From positions 496,001-560,000 of the forward strand of contig NZ_JACTVJ010000006.1 in the NCBI RefSeq assembly GCF_014493765.1: a DNA stretch of 64,000 bases, read 5' to 3'. Each line of letters starts with the position of its first letter. Position 1 is the stretch's first letter. This DNA comes from Streptomyces polyasparticus (GTDB lineage Bacteria > Actinomycetota > Actinomycetes > Streptomycetales > Streptomycetaceae). Shown here piece by piece: positions 1 through 7,547 of the stretch. The notes below the pieces were generated by a model, which searched no databases, was not told the origin of the DNA, and worked only from the letters and a program-made list of their open reading frames with translations. A program made the translations under genes and the position numbers.

Positions 1-517
1 CGAAGGCCGCGTCGACGACCCGGCTCACCCCGGTCCGTGTGAACACCGCCTCCTGTATCGCCGCCTCCTGCGGGAAGCCCCGATGGATACGGCCGCCGAT
101 CTCGCTGTACTCGCCCTCGGTGTTCTCCCGCACGACCACCAGATCGACGCCCTCGGCGGTCTCCCGCAGCGGCGAGCGGACACCCTCGAAGAGGCGGACC
201 GGCCGGAGATTCACGTACTGCTGAAAGGCGCGGCGGACCGGAATCAGCAGGCCCCACAGGGAGATGTGGTCGGGCACGCCGGGTGCGCCGACCGCGCCGA
301 GGAACACGGCGTCGAAGTCCCTGAGCCGGTCGATCCCGTCGGCCGGCATCATCGCTCCCTCGCGCTTGTACCGCTCGCAGGACCAGTCGAGGGACACGTA
401 CTGGAGGGCGATGCCGTGGGCGGCGGTCACGGCGTCGAGGACGCGCAGTGCGGCGGTGGTGACTTCCCGGCCGATTCCGTCCCCCGGCACGACGGCGATC
501 CTGTGCGGACTGGACAT
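1..517 (-). CDS. Tartrate/D-malate dehydrogenase-type beta-decarboxylating dehydrogenase, N-terminal part
   Basis: The gene runs off the left edge, so only the first 172 residues are present; the family is about 350 residues long. The N-terminus has the isocitrate/isopropylmalate dehydrogenase fold signature VVPGDGIGREV, followed by FLGAVGAPG and the LRPVRLFEGVRSPL and VVVRENTEGEYSE segments seen in tartrate dehydrogenase/decarboxylases (TtuC, DmlA). Members oxidise and decarboxylate tartrate or malate using NAD. The ATG at 517 is the only start that keeps the conserved N-terminus. The gene is divergent from an SLC13 dicarboxylate carrier 118 bp away, which suggests uptake and oxidation of the same diacid. 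The exact substrate cannot be told from half a protein. Confidence 0.85.
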   Translation of the reverse strand, partial: MSSPHRIAVVPGDGIGREVTTAALRVLDAVTAAHGIALQYVSLDWSCERYKREGAMMPADGIDRLRDFDAVFLGAVGAPGVPDHISLWGLLIPVRRAFQQYVNLRPVRLFEGVRSPLRETAEGVDLVVVRENTEGEYSEIGGRIHRGFPQEAAIQEAVFTRTGVSRVVDAAF

Positions 518-635
518 GCGGCTCTCCTTTGCAAGGCGGGCAGAGGCTGTCACATTGACGAGTGCACGACGTACTCGGTGTACAACCGCTCGGCCTACCC
601 ACGCCCGCCGAAGCCACGCCACCCTGGAGGCCGCC

Positions 636-2273
636 GTGGCCACTGAACCGCCGCCGGACGCCACCGCACCCGGATCGGAACCCGGCACCACGCGCACCGA
701 CGTCGAGGCCGCCCTGCTCGGCCACGCCACCTACCGCAGTCTCGGGGAACAGAAGTTGTCCCCGCAGGAGGAACGGTTCGAGCGCGGCCGCCGCACCACC
801 GGATTCTGGCTCGCCCCGCTGGTCAGCGCCGTCTTCCTGCTGCTGCCCCTGGACATGGGCGCAGCTCAGCACACCCTCGCCGGGATCCTGCTCGGTGTGA
901 TCGTCCTGTGGGTCACCGAACCCGTGCCGATCCCTGTTGGCGGCCTGATCGGCGTCGGCGCGATCGTGCTCTTCGGGGTCGTGCCGGCGGCGGACGCGCT
1001 CGCACCCTTCGGATCCTCGACGATCTTCACGTTCATCGGCGCGTTCATCCTCGCCCAGGCGATGCTCAAGCACGGCCTCGCCCGCCGCTTCGCCTTCCGC
1101 ATCCTGTCGCTGCCCGGCGTCGGCAGCTCGACTTTCCGTCTGATCGCCGCCTTCGGCCTGATCACCTGCCTGCTCTCGGCCTTCGTGTCCAACACGGCCA
1201 CGGTCGCGATGCTGCTGCCCACCGCGCTCGGACTGCTCACCGTCATCGCCAAGATGCTCCAGGACCGCGGCCTGGTAGCCGAGGACTTCGACCCCACACG
1301 CCTGCGCGTGGGCGCGGCCCTTGTCCTGATGCTCGCCTACGGGGCGAGCGTCGGCGGCCTGCTCACGCCCGTCGGTTCCCCGCCCAACCTCATCGGGCGC
1401 GACCTGATGGAGAAGGCCACCGGCGAAAAGATCTCCTTCGCCCAGTGGATGGCCACCGCCCTGCCCCTCTGCGCGGTCATGTTCATCATCCTGATGACCG
1501 TCCTGCTGCTCCTGAACAAGCCGGAGATCCGCCGGATCGAAGGGATCGAGGCGTACGTGGCCGAGCGCCGCGCCGAACTGGGATCCCTGTCCCGCGCCGA
1601 GAAGAACACCCTGATCGCCTTCGGTACGACGGTGACGCTGTGGATCTTCCCGGGGGTGGTCGCCCTGATCGCGGGCACCGACTCCTCCGTGTACGAGACC
1701 GTCAGCGGCCGCCTGAACGAAGGCGTCGTCGCCGTGCTCGGCGCCTCGCTCCTGTTCGTCCTGCCCACCCACTGGGGCCGCCGGGAGACCACCCTCAACT
1801 GGTCGGACGCCGCCCGCATCGACTGGGGCACCATCCTGCTCTTCGGCTGCGGGATCATCTTCGGCGCGCTCCTGGAGTCCACCGGCCTCGCCAAGACGAT
1901 CGGCGACTCGGCCTCCGACGCCCTCGGCCTGTCCAGCCTCTTCGCGATCACGGCCTTCGCGGTCGTCCTCGCCATCCTGGTGTCGGAGACCACCAGCAAC
2001 ACGGCGTCGGCGGCCGTGGTCGTCCCGATCGTGATCCCGATCGCGGTCGCCGCCGGGGCCGATCCCTTCACCCCCGCGCTCGCCGCGACCTTCGCGGCCT
2101 CGTTCGGCTTCATGCTGCCGGTCTCCACCCCGCAGAACGCCATCGCGTACGGCTCCGGTGTCGTGCCGATCACCACGATGATCCGGTCCGGCGCCGGCTT
2201 CGACGCCCTTGGGGCGATCCTGTTGATCCTGGCTCTGCCGCTGATGGTCACGGTCACCGGGATCGGAGGCTGA
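636..2273 (+). CDS. SLC13/DASS-family sodium:dicarboxylate (anion) symporter
   Basis: This 545-residue multi-pass membrane protein has about a dozen hydrophobic segments. It carries the two SNT motifs that bind sodium and substrate carboxylate in the divalent-anion:sodium symporter family: AFVSNTATVAMLLP and SETTSNTASAAVVVP. The frame stays open upstream to 264, but that stretch is antisense to the dehydrogenase. The GTG at 636 is preceded by GGAGG at 626-630 with 5-nt spacing, which fixes the start. The N-terminal 50 residues are hydrophilic and likely cytoplasmic. The pairing with a tartrate/malate-type dehydrogenase argues for C4-dicarboxylate import, but succinate, malate, tartrate or citrate cannot be separated by eye. 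Confidence 0.88.
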   Translation: MATEPPPDATAPGSEPGTTRTDVEAALLGHATYRSLGEQKLSPQEERFERGRRTTGFWLAPLVSAVFLLLPLDMGAAQHTLAGILLGVIVLWVTEPVPIPVGGLIGVGAIVLFGVVPAADALAPFGSSTIFTFIGAFILAQAMLKHGLARRFAFRILSLPGVGSSTFRLIAAFGLITCLLSAFVSNTATVAMLLPTALGLLTVIAKMLQDRGLVAEDFDPTRLRVGAALVLMLAYGASVGGLLTPVGSPPNLIGRDLMEKATGEKISFAQWMATALPLCAVMFIILMTVLLLLNKPEIRRIEGIEAYVAERRAELGSLSRAEKNTLIAFGTTVTLWIFPGVVALIAGTDSSVYETVSGRLNEGVVAVLGASLLFVLPTHWGRRETTLNWSDAARIDWGTILLFGCGIIFGALLESTGLAKTIGDSASDALGLSSLFAITAFAVVLAILVSETTSNTASAAVVVPIVIPIAVAAGADPFTPALAATFAASFGFMLPVSTPQNAIAYGSGVVPITTMIRSGAGFDALGAILLILALPLMVTVTGIGG

Positions 2274-2307
2274 CCGGCCCGCTCGCCTGGTACCGCCGGT
2301 GCTCGGA

Positions 2308-3357
2308 TCAGCCGGAAGCCTCCGCCGGCGCCGCCGTGGAAGCCCGCACCACCAGCTCGTACGACGTGGGCTTGCGGCGAGGCCGGCCGGCCGGTGGGCG
2401 CAGGGCGAGGGCGAGGACCTCCTGGCCCATGCGGGCCAGCGGGAGGCGGACCGTGGTGAGGCCGGGGGCGAGGTCGGCGGCGTAGGAGACGTCGTTGAAG
2501 CCGACGACCGACATGCGCTGCGGGACCGCGACGCCCTCGGTGCGCAGGGCGGAGAGCACACCGAGGGCCATGGCGTCGTTGAGGGCGATGACCGCCGTGG
2601 TGCGGGGGTGCTCGCGCAGGATGCGTTCGGCCGCATCATGGCCGCCGTCGCGGGTGAACTCGGCGTGCATCACCGGGACTTCGGCCATGGCGAGCCCCGC
2701 GCGCTCCAGGGCGGCCGCGACGCCGGCGAGCCGGTCCACGACCGTGGAGAGCTTCGCGTCCCCGGCGGCGACCGCGATCCTGCGGTGTCCGAGGGAGACC
2801 AGATGCTCCGCGATCGCCTCACCGCCCTCCTTGTTGGCCGGCCGCACCGCGTCCGCGCTCAGCGCGTGGCGGCCGATGACGGTGAGGCGGCCGCCGGCGT
2901 TCTGGAACGCGGCCAGTTCGCGCTTGGCCGCGGCCTCCAGGCTCGGGTCCACATAGCCCGAGCCCGCAATGATGATGATCCCCACCCGCTGGGCGATCAG
3001 ATGCCGCACCTGCCGCAGTTCGCTGTGCGGGTCGCGGGCCGAGGTGCAGATCTGCACGATGAGTCCGCGCTCACCGGCCGCCTGGATCACGCCACTTGCG
3101 ATCTCCGAGAAGTACGGGTCGTCGATCTCGTGCACGATCAGGCCCACCGTGGACGTGGCGCCGCCGGCCAGGGTGCGGGCGTGCGGGTTGGCCACATAGC
3201 CGAGTTCGCGCGAGACCCGGCGGACGCGCTCCGCCACCTCCTCGCGTACCCCGTCGCGCCCGGCGAGGGCACGGGAAGCGGTTGCCAGCGAGACACCCGC
3301 GTGCTGCGCCACGTCGGCGAGACGCAGGGGCGAGCGTGGTCGGGAGGGTGGGGGCAT
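2308..3357 (-). CDS. LacI-family transcriptional regulator
   Basis: The protein has 349 residues. The N-terminal helix-turn-helix reads LADVAQHAGVSLATASRALAG and is followed by the hinge helix NPHARTLAGG and a periplasmic-binding-protein-like effector domain (GLIVHEIDDPYFSEIASGV through VVGFNDVSYAADLAPGLTTVR). It should bind a sugar or related ligand and repress by binding a palindrome. A paired inverted repeat at 3440-3461, upstream of its own start, is the obvious autoregulatory site. It is convergent with the SLC13 carrier, with only 34 bp between the stops. Nothing in the sequence shows that it controls that carrier; the ligand is unknown. Confidence 0.9.
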   Translation of the reverse strand: MPPPSRPRSPLRLADVAQHAGVSLATASRALAGRDGVREEVAERVRRVSRELGYVANPHARTLAGGATSTVGLIVHEIDDPYFSEIASGVIQAAGERGLIVQICTSARDPHSELRQVRHLIAQRVGIIIIAGSGYVDPSLEAAAKRELAAFQNAGGRLTVIGRHALSADAVRPANKEGGEAIAEHLVSLGHRRIAVAAGDAKLSTVVDRLAGVAAALERAGLAMAEVPVMHAEFTRDGGHDAAERILREHPRTTAVIALNDAMALGVLSALRTEGVAVPQRMSVVGFNDVSYAADLAPGLTTVRLPLARMGQEVLALALRPPAGRPRRKPTSYELVVRASTAAPAEASG

Positions 3358-3439
3358 CCGTCACCGCCTCTGAACTGGGGCTTGTGAACTGGTAGTTGCC
3401 GTGCCGCTGTGCTGGTCCTGCGCCGTGGCACATAGTACG

Positions 3440-3461
3440 CAAGCGCTCCCGAAAGCGCTTG
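3440..3461. promoter_or_regulatory. Perfect inverted repeat, probable LacI-family operator
   Basis: The arms CAAGCGCT (3440-3447) and AGCGCTTG (3454-3461) are exact reverse complements separated by 6 nt. Each arm contains the AGCGCT core that is itself palindromic, as in many actinomycete LacI operators. The repeat lies about 83 bp upstream of the LacI start at 3357 and about 82 bp upstream of cobK, in the divergent intergenic region. Autoregulation by the adjacent LacI protein is the simplest reading, and is inference. Confidence 0.6.
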
Positions 3462-3542
3462 CTGGAGTGCGGAGTCCGCAGCCGGGAGTCCGAGCGGCCG
3501 GCCGTGCCCTGCCCGGCCGGCCGTGATTGACTCGACGGCGCT

Positions 3543-4442
3543 ATGAGTACGCATGTGCTGATCCTCGGCGGCACCACCGAGGCCCGCGCCCTGGCCACCG
3601 CCCTCGCCGGCCGCCCGGATCTGCGGGTGACGACCTCGCTCGCGGGACGGGTGTCCGCACCCGCGCTGATCGAGGGTGAGGTGCGCACAGGGGGATTCGG
3701 GGGAGCCGCAGGGCTCGGCGCCTATCTGCGCGACGAGCACGTGGACGCCCTGATCGACGCCACCCACCCCTTCGCGGCGGCGATCAGCGCGCATGCGGCC
3801 GAGGCGGCGGCCCGCACCGGTGTGCCGGTCGTGGCGCTGCGCCGCCCGGGCTGGGGCGCGGGACCCGGTGACGTATGGCATGACGTGCATTCACTGGCCG
3901 AAGCGGCAGCGCTGCTGCCCGAGTTGGGGCGGCGGGTGTTCCTGACCACCGGTCGCCAGGGCCTCGCGGAGTTCGCCGGGCTCGCGGGGCACTTTCTCGT
4001 ACGGTCCGTCGAACCGCCCGAGCCGCCCCTGCCCGCGGACACCGAAGTGCTGCTCGCGCGCGGGCCGTTCACGGTCGCGGACGAGACCGAGCTGCTGCGG
4101 ACGCACCGTATCGACGTTCTCGTGACCAAGGACAGCGGCGGCGCGGCCACCGCGGCGAAGCTGGTCGCGGCCAGGGAGCTGGGCGTGCCGGTCGTCGTGG
4201 TGCGCCGCCCGCCGGTCCCGGCGGGGGTGCCGGCCGTGCCGGATGTCGCGGGAGCGCTGGCCTGGCTGGACAGCGGTGTGGCGGGGCACGGTTCAAGTGG
4301 CGCGGCGGGGCGCGGTCCAGGTGGCGTGGCGGGGCACGGTTCAAGTGGCGTGGCGGGGCACGGTCCAGGTGGCGTGGCGGGGCACGGTTCGGATGGCGCC
4401 GCGGAGCTCAGTCCCGGCGGCGCAGCAGATACGTGTCCATGA
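3543..4442 (+). CDS. cobK: Precorrin-6A reductase CobK with a repeat-expanded C-terminal tail
   Basis: CobK reduces precorrin-6A to precorrin-6B with NADPH in aerobic cobalamin (corrin ring) synthesis. Residues 1-244 cover the family: N-terminal LILGGTTEAR, the DATHPFAAAIS motif, LTTGRQGL, ARGPF and the C-terminal VTKDSGGAAT motif. The usual protein ends near residue 240-250. Here it continues for another 55 residues made of seven 8-residue units of the GVAGHGSS/GVAGHGPG type, encoded by 24-bp tandem repeats (4275-4442). The tail runs over the 3' end of the convergent cobF gene by 35 bp. The tail is probably disordered and dispensable. Start is the ATG at 3543; no strong ribosome site is visible. 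Confidence 0.93.
   Translation: MSTHVLILGGTTEARALATALAGRPDLRVTTSLAGRVSAPALIEGEVRTGGFGGAAGLGAYLRDEHVDALIDATHPFAAAISAHAAEAAARTGVPVVALRRPGWGAGPGDVWHDVHSLAEAAALLPELGRRVFLTTGRQGLAEFAGLAGHFLVRSVEPPEPPLPADTEVLLARGPFTVADETELLRTHRIDVLVTKDSGGAATAAKLVAARELGVPVVVVRRPPVPAGVPAVPDVAGALAWLDSGVAGHGSSGAAGRGPGGVAGHGSSGVAGHGPGGVAGHGSDGAAELSPGGAADTCP
4275..4442 (+). repeat. 24-bp tandem repeats in the cobK 3' end, seven units
   Basis: Seven contiguous 24-bp units begin at 4275. Units 1-5 alternate between a GTTCAAGT-ending form and a GTCCAGGT-ending form; the last two are degenerate. All seven keep the cobK reading frame and supply its C-terminal 55 residues. The final 35 bp coincide with the 3' end of the convergent cobF gene, so the array has grown up to, and partly into, the neighbour's coding end. 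Confidence 0.9.
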
Positions 4443-5172
4443 TCCAGCCCTTGCGCTCGCGTGCCTGCGCCCGCAACTCCTCGATCCGCGGCCCCGCTTC
4501 GGCGATCGGCCCCGAGACGAGGATCTCGTCCGGCGTGCCGAGATAGGCACCCCAGAAGATCTCCAGATCCTCCTCGGCGTACGCGCGGAACGACTGGTGC
4601 GCGTCCAGCATCACCACCACGTCGTCCACGCCCTCGGGGAACCGTTCCGCGAGCCGACGCCCGGTCGTGATCTGCACCGGGCGTGCCACCCGGTTGAGGC
4701 CCGTGCGGTGCTTGGCGACCAGCGCCGAGACGCTGCTGATGCCCGGCACGACGTCATAGGTGAAGTCGGTCCGCCCCTGTTCGAGGATCTCCTCCAGGAT
4801 TCCCAGGGTGCTGTCGTACAGCGAGGGATCGCCCCACACCAGGAACGCACCGGTCTCGTCCTCGCCCAGCTGCTCCGCGATCAGCGCCTCGTAGATCGCG
4901 GCCCGGCGGCTGCGCCAGTCGTCCACCGCCGGAGCGTAGGCCGTGCCCCCGGCGCGTCGGTCGCGCTCGGGATCGCGGGCCTCGACGACGCGGTACGACC
5001 CGTGCGGCAGATGCTCGGCGAGCATCGCGCGCCGCAGATCGGTGAGGTCCGCCTTGACCTCGCCCTTGTCGAGCAGGAAGAAGACGTCCGTCGCCCGCAT
5101 CGCCTTGAGCGCCTGCAGGGTCAGATGGTCGGGATCGCCCGCGCCGATGCCTATGACATGGATGGTTCGCAC
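4408..5172 (-). CDS. cobF: Precorrin-6A synthase (deacetylating) CobF
   Basis: A 254-residue SAM-dependent methyltransferase of the tetrapyrrole (CobF/CbiE-like) class. It starts with VIGIGAGDPDHLTLQA, the glycine-rich loop of precorrin methyltransferases, and has the FLVWGDPSLYDSTLGILE and YDVVPGISSVSALVAKH segments that are diagnostic for CobF. CobF methylates C-1 of precorrin-5 and releases acetate, giving precorrin-6A, the substrate of the convergent cobK product. The two 3' ends overlap by 35 bp. It lies 4 bp downstream of the DUF309 gene, so the two are probably cotranscribed. Confidence 0.95.
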   Translation of the reverse strand: MRTIHVIGIGAGDPDHLTLQALKAMRATDVFFLLDKGEVKADLTDLRRAMLAEHLPHGSYRVVEARDPERDRRAGGTAYAPAVDDWRSRRAAIYEALIAEQLGEDETGAFLVWGDPSLYDSTLGILEEILEQGRTDFTYDVVPGISSVSALVAKHRTGLNRVARPVQITTGRRLAERFPEGVDDVVVMLDAHQSFRAYAEEDLEIFWGAYLGTPDEILVSGPIAEAGPRIEELRAQARERKGWIMDTYLLRRRD

Positions 5173-5176
5173 CCGG

Positions 5177-5695
5177 TCAGTCTGCCGTACGGGTCCCCGC
5201 CCCTGGCCGGGGCCTCAGGGCAGGGGCTTCGGCGGCGGCGTCCACGGGGGAGTCGAGACGTTCGACGCGCCCCGCCAACTCCTCGGCCCAGGCGGTGAGT
5301 CCGGGCCCGTCGATCCCGTACGGCGGGTCGGTGAGCCCGAGCGTTCCCCGGCGAAGGAGCCGGGCGCCGCCCTTGCTGTTGCCGCGGGCGGCGTGGGTGA
5401 GGCCCACCGCGAGCTGCGCGAGCCCCCGCCACAGCGGCTCCTCGCTCGCGGGCCCCGACTTCCAGGCGTCCTCGAACACCTCGTGCGCATGGAAGGGTTT
5501 CCCGGAGTCGAGCAGCGCCTGCGCCTCGTCGAGCGTCTGGCGGGGCGTGCGCACCACACCCTCGGGCTGCCGCTCGACGCCCTCGGTGCCGTACGGGAGG
5601 GGGCGGCCGAGGCCGTCACGAGGACGGGCATTACGGGCGCGGCCCTCCTGGTCGCGGTCGCGGTCACCGGTGGACTGCGGATTCTGTTCGCTCAC
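5177..5695 (-). CDS. DUF309-family protein
   Basis: The 172-residue product has the DUF309 core TLDEAQALLDSGKPFHAHEVFEDAWKSG, then EPLWRGLAQLAVGLTHAARGNSKGGARLLRRG, an all-helical domain of unknown function with a conserved H-x-H-E-x-x-E-x-x-W pattern. I place the start at the GTG at 5695 (VSEQNPQSTGDRD). The frame stays open to 5857, but that extension is antisense to tRNA-Pro and gives the well-known spurious peptide beginning MSGRQDLNLRP. The first 55 residues are charged and probably disordered. It precedes cobF by 4 bp in the same direction. Function is not established. Confidence 0.82.
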   Translation of the reverse strand: MSEQNPQSTGDRDRDQEGRARNARPRDGLGRPLPYGTEGVERQPEGVVRTPRQTLDEAQALLDSGKPFHAHEVFEDAWKSGPASEEPLWRGLAQLAVGLTHAARGNSKGGARLLRRGTLGLTDPPYGIDGPGLTAWAEELAGRVERLDSPVDAAAEAPALRPRPGAGTRTAD

Positions 5696-5780
5696 CTCTC
5701 GATTGTCCCGGGGTGGGGGCAACGGTGCAGGTCCGGGGTGAGGTATTGTTCTTTCACGTGAGCGCAGAACACCGCGCGAA

Positions 5781-5854
<74 letters not shown>

Positions 5855-5861
5855 CACAAAG

Positions 5862-5897
5862 AAGGTCCCTCACAGGCCATCGCCTGTGAGGGACCTT
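5862..5897 (+). terminator. Strong intrinsic terminator downstream of tRNA-Pro
   Basis: A perfect 16-bp stem (AAGGTCCCTCACAGGC, 5862-5877, with its complement at 5882-5897) closes on the 4-nt loop CATC, and the ascending arm ends in TTT. It is placed to end the tRNA transcript and could also act on leftward transcription of the truncated glycosidase. Confidence 0.88.
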
Positions 5898-5984
5898 TGT
5901 CGTCGTCCGGTGGATCACCGCATGGCCGGAGCGGAGGTCGGGCCCGTGACCGTGCCGCCGGACTTCGTCACGTGATACGTCGTC

Positions 5985-6554
5985 TACCACTTGGGCGGGC
6001 GCGTCGCGGAACGCGGCGGCGAGCTGGGTCCAGGTGGGCTTGAAGCGGGCGAGCACCTTGTCGTGCTCTGCGGGCATCGACGACACCCACTGCCATGAGT
6101 CGTGGTGCACATCGATGATCACGTACAGGCCCTCGGCGAGCGCCCAGTCCGTGACCTCCTTGACGCGCTTCAGATACGCGGCGTCGATCGCGTAGTCGGG
6201 CGCCGCGCCCTGGGGGTCGCTCCAGGTCACCGGGACGCGGATGCTCCTGAACCCCTGTGCGCGGACCGACTTGAGGAGCGCCCGGGTGGTGAGCGGCCGG
6301 CCCCAGGCCGTCTCGTCCGGTATGCCGTCCAGAGTGTTGCCGAGGTTCCAGCCCGGCTGCATCGCGGCGACCGCGGCCTGCGCGTCGGCCGGCACGGTGG
6401 CGGCGCCGGCCTGCGGCTCTGTGTCGTCGCCGAACGTCCCGAACGCGGCGCCGTAGGCGAGGACGCCGCCGGCGATCAGCGCCAGGGGAGTACCGACCGC
6501 AAGCCCGATACGGCGACGGCGGTGGCGTGGGGGTGCTGGTTCCGCATGGCTCAT
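5985..6554 (-). pseudogene. Truncated secreted GH5-type cellulase/endoglucanase
   Basis: From the ATG at 6554 the frame gives an Arg-rich N-terminus, a signal-anchor (IGLAVGTPLALIAGGVLAYGA) and then the first third of a GH5 (beta/alpha)8 barrel: MQPGWNLGNTLDGIPDETAWG, IRVPVTW, VIIDVHHDSWQW and FKPTWTQLAAAFRDAPA. Similarity stops abruptly near 5985, before the NEP acid/base and the nucleophile strand, so no catalytic glutamate remains. The frame continues without homology into the antisense of tRNA-Pro. Just beyond the break, another frame holds a short G/C3-rich coding-like stretch that stops at about 5920-5922 (ending APAMR), perhaps the tail of a different lost gene. I read this as a deletion scar at the tRNA locus. 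Confidence 0.78.
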
Positions 6555-6589
6555 CCGTTCCGGAAGCGCGAGGGTGCCGTCTCCCAGTT

Positions 6590-6667
6590 GCCGCGGCGGC
6601 GCGAACGGTTGCCCGGAAACCGGCACGCGCCGCGGCGGCGCGAACAGAGGCCCGGAAACCCGCACGC
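6590..6667. repeat. 39-bp tandem duplication upstream of the cyclase gene
   Basis: Two adjacent 39-bp units (6590-6628 and 6629-6667) start with GCCGCGGCGGCGCGAAC and differ at only a few positions in the middle. They lie between the divergent starts of the truncated glycosidase and the cyclase-family gene. No function is evident. Confidence 0.85.
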
Positions 6668-6734
6668 GCCACCAGTGCGCGACGGCCGGTACCTCACTCT
6701 TGTGCCGCCATCGCACCGCCCCGAGGATGCACAC

Positions 6735-7547
6735 ATGACCGAGCCGACGTCCGTCTCCACCGGGTCCTCGTCCGTTCTCGCCGCCCTCGTGGGCGCCCTG
6801 CGAGGTGGTTCGGTCGAAGTCCTCGACCTGACCGCGCCGCTGTCCTCGTCCACGCCGATCCTCCAACTGCCCGAGGAATACGGGCAGACGGTGCCCTTCC
6901 AGCTGGAGGAGATCAGCCGGTACGACGCCAAGGGGCCCGCCTGGTACTGGAACAACTTCCGCACCGGCGAGCACACCGGGACCCACTTCGACGCACCCAA
7001 CCACTGGATCACCGGCCGCGATCTCGCCGATGTGGCCTCGGTGCCGGTGCGGCAGCTCATCGCTCCCGCCGTGGTGCTCGACTTCACCGAAGAGGTCGCC
7101 AAGGACCCCGACTTCCTCGTCGAGGTCGAACACATACAGGCATGGGAGAGCCGGTACGGGGCGCTGCCCGAGGGCGGCTGGCTGCTTCTGCGGACCGGCT
7201 GGGGCAGCCGGGCGGGGGACCAGGAGGCCTACCTCAACGCCGACGAACGCGGCCCGCACACCCCCGGTCTGTCCGCCGACTGTGCCCGCTGGGTGGCCGA
7301 GGAGTCGCCGGTGATCGGGCTCGGGGTGGACACGGTGGGGACGGACGCCGGGCAGGCCTTCGCCTTCGAGCCGCAGTTCCCCTGTCACTCGTATCTGATG
7401 GGCAGCGGCAAGTACGGCCTCACACAGCTGCAGCGCCTGGCCGAACTCCCGCCCACCGGCGCCGTGTTGATTGCGAGCCCGCTGCCGATCGTGTCGGGCT
7501 CCGGCTCGCCCGCCCGGGTGCTCGCCCTCGTGGAACGTACGCCGTGA
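6735..7547 (+). CDS. Cyclase-family (kynurenine-formamidase-like) metal-dependent hydrolase
   Basis: The 270-residue protein has the H-x-G-T-H-x-D-x-P-x-H signature of the cyclase/kynurenine formamidase superfamily (EHTGTHFDAPNHW, His80, His84, Asp86, His90), which binds Zn or Mn. The later GVDTVGTD motif and the C-terminal H near residue 220 (FPCHSYLMG) fit the same family. Such enzymes hydrolyse amide or lactone-like substrates. The start ATG at 6735 follows GAGG at 6723. Its stop overlaps the GTG of the ThDP enzyme (GTGA), so the two are translationally coupled and probably act on consecutive steps of one pathway. The substrate is unknown; formylkynurenine is only one possibility. Confidence 0.87.
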   Translation: MTEPTSVSTGSSSVLAALVGALRGGSVEVLDLTAPLSSSTPILQLPEEYGQTVPFQLEEISRYDAKGPAWYWNNFRTGEHTGTHFDAPNHWITGRDLADVASVPVRQLIAPAVVLDFTEEVAKDPDFLVEVEHIQAWESRYGALPEGGWLLLRTGWGSRAGDQEAYLNADERGPHTPGLSADCARWVAEESPVIGLGVDTVGTDAGQAFAFEPQFPCHSYLMGSGKYGLTQLQRLAELPPTGAVLIASPLPIVSGSGSPARVLALVERTP

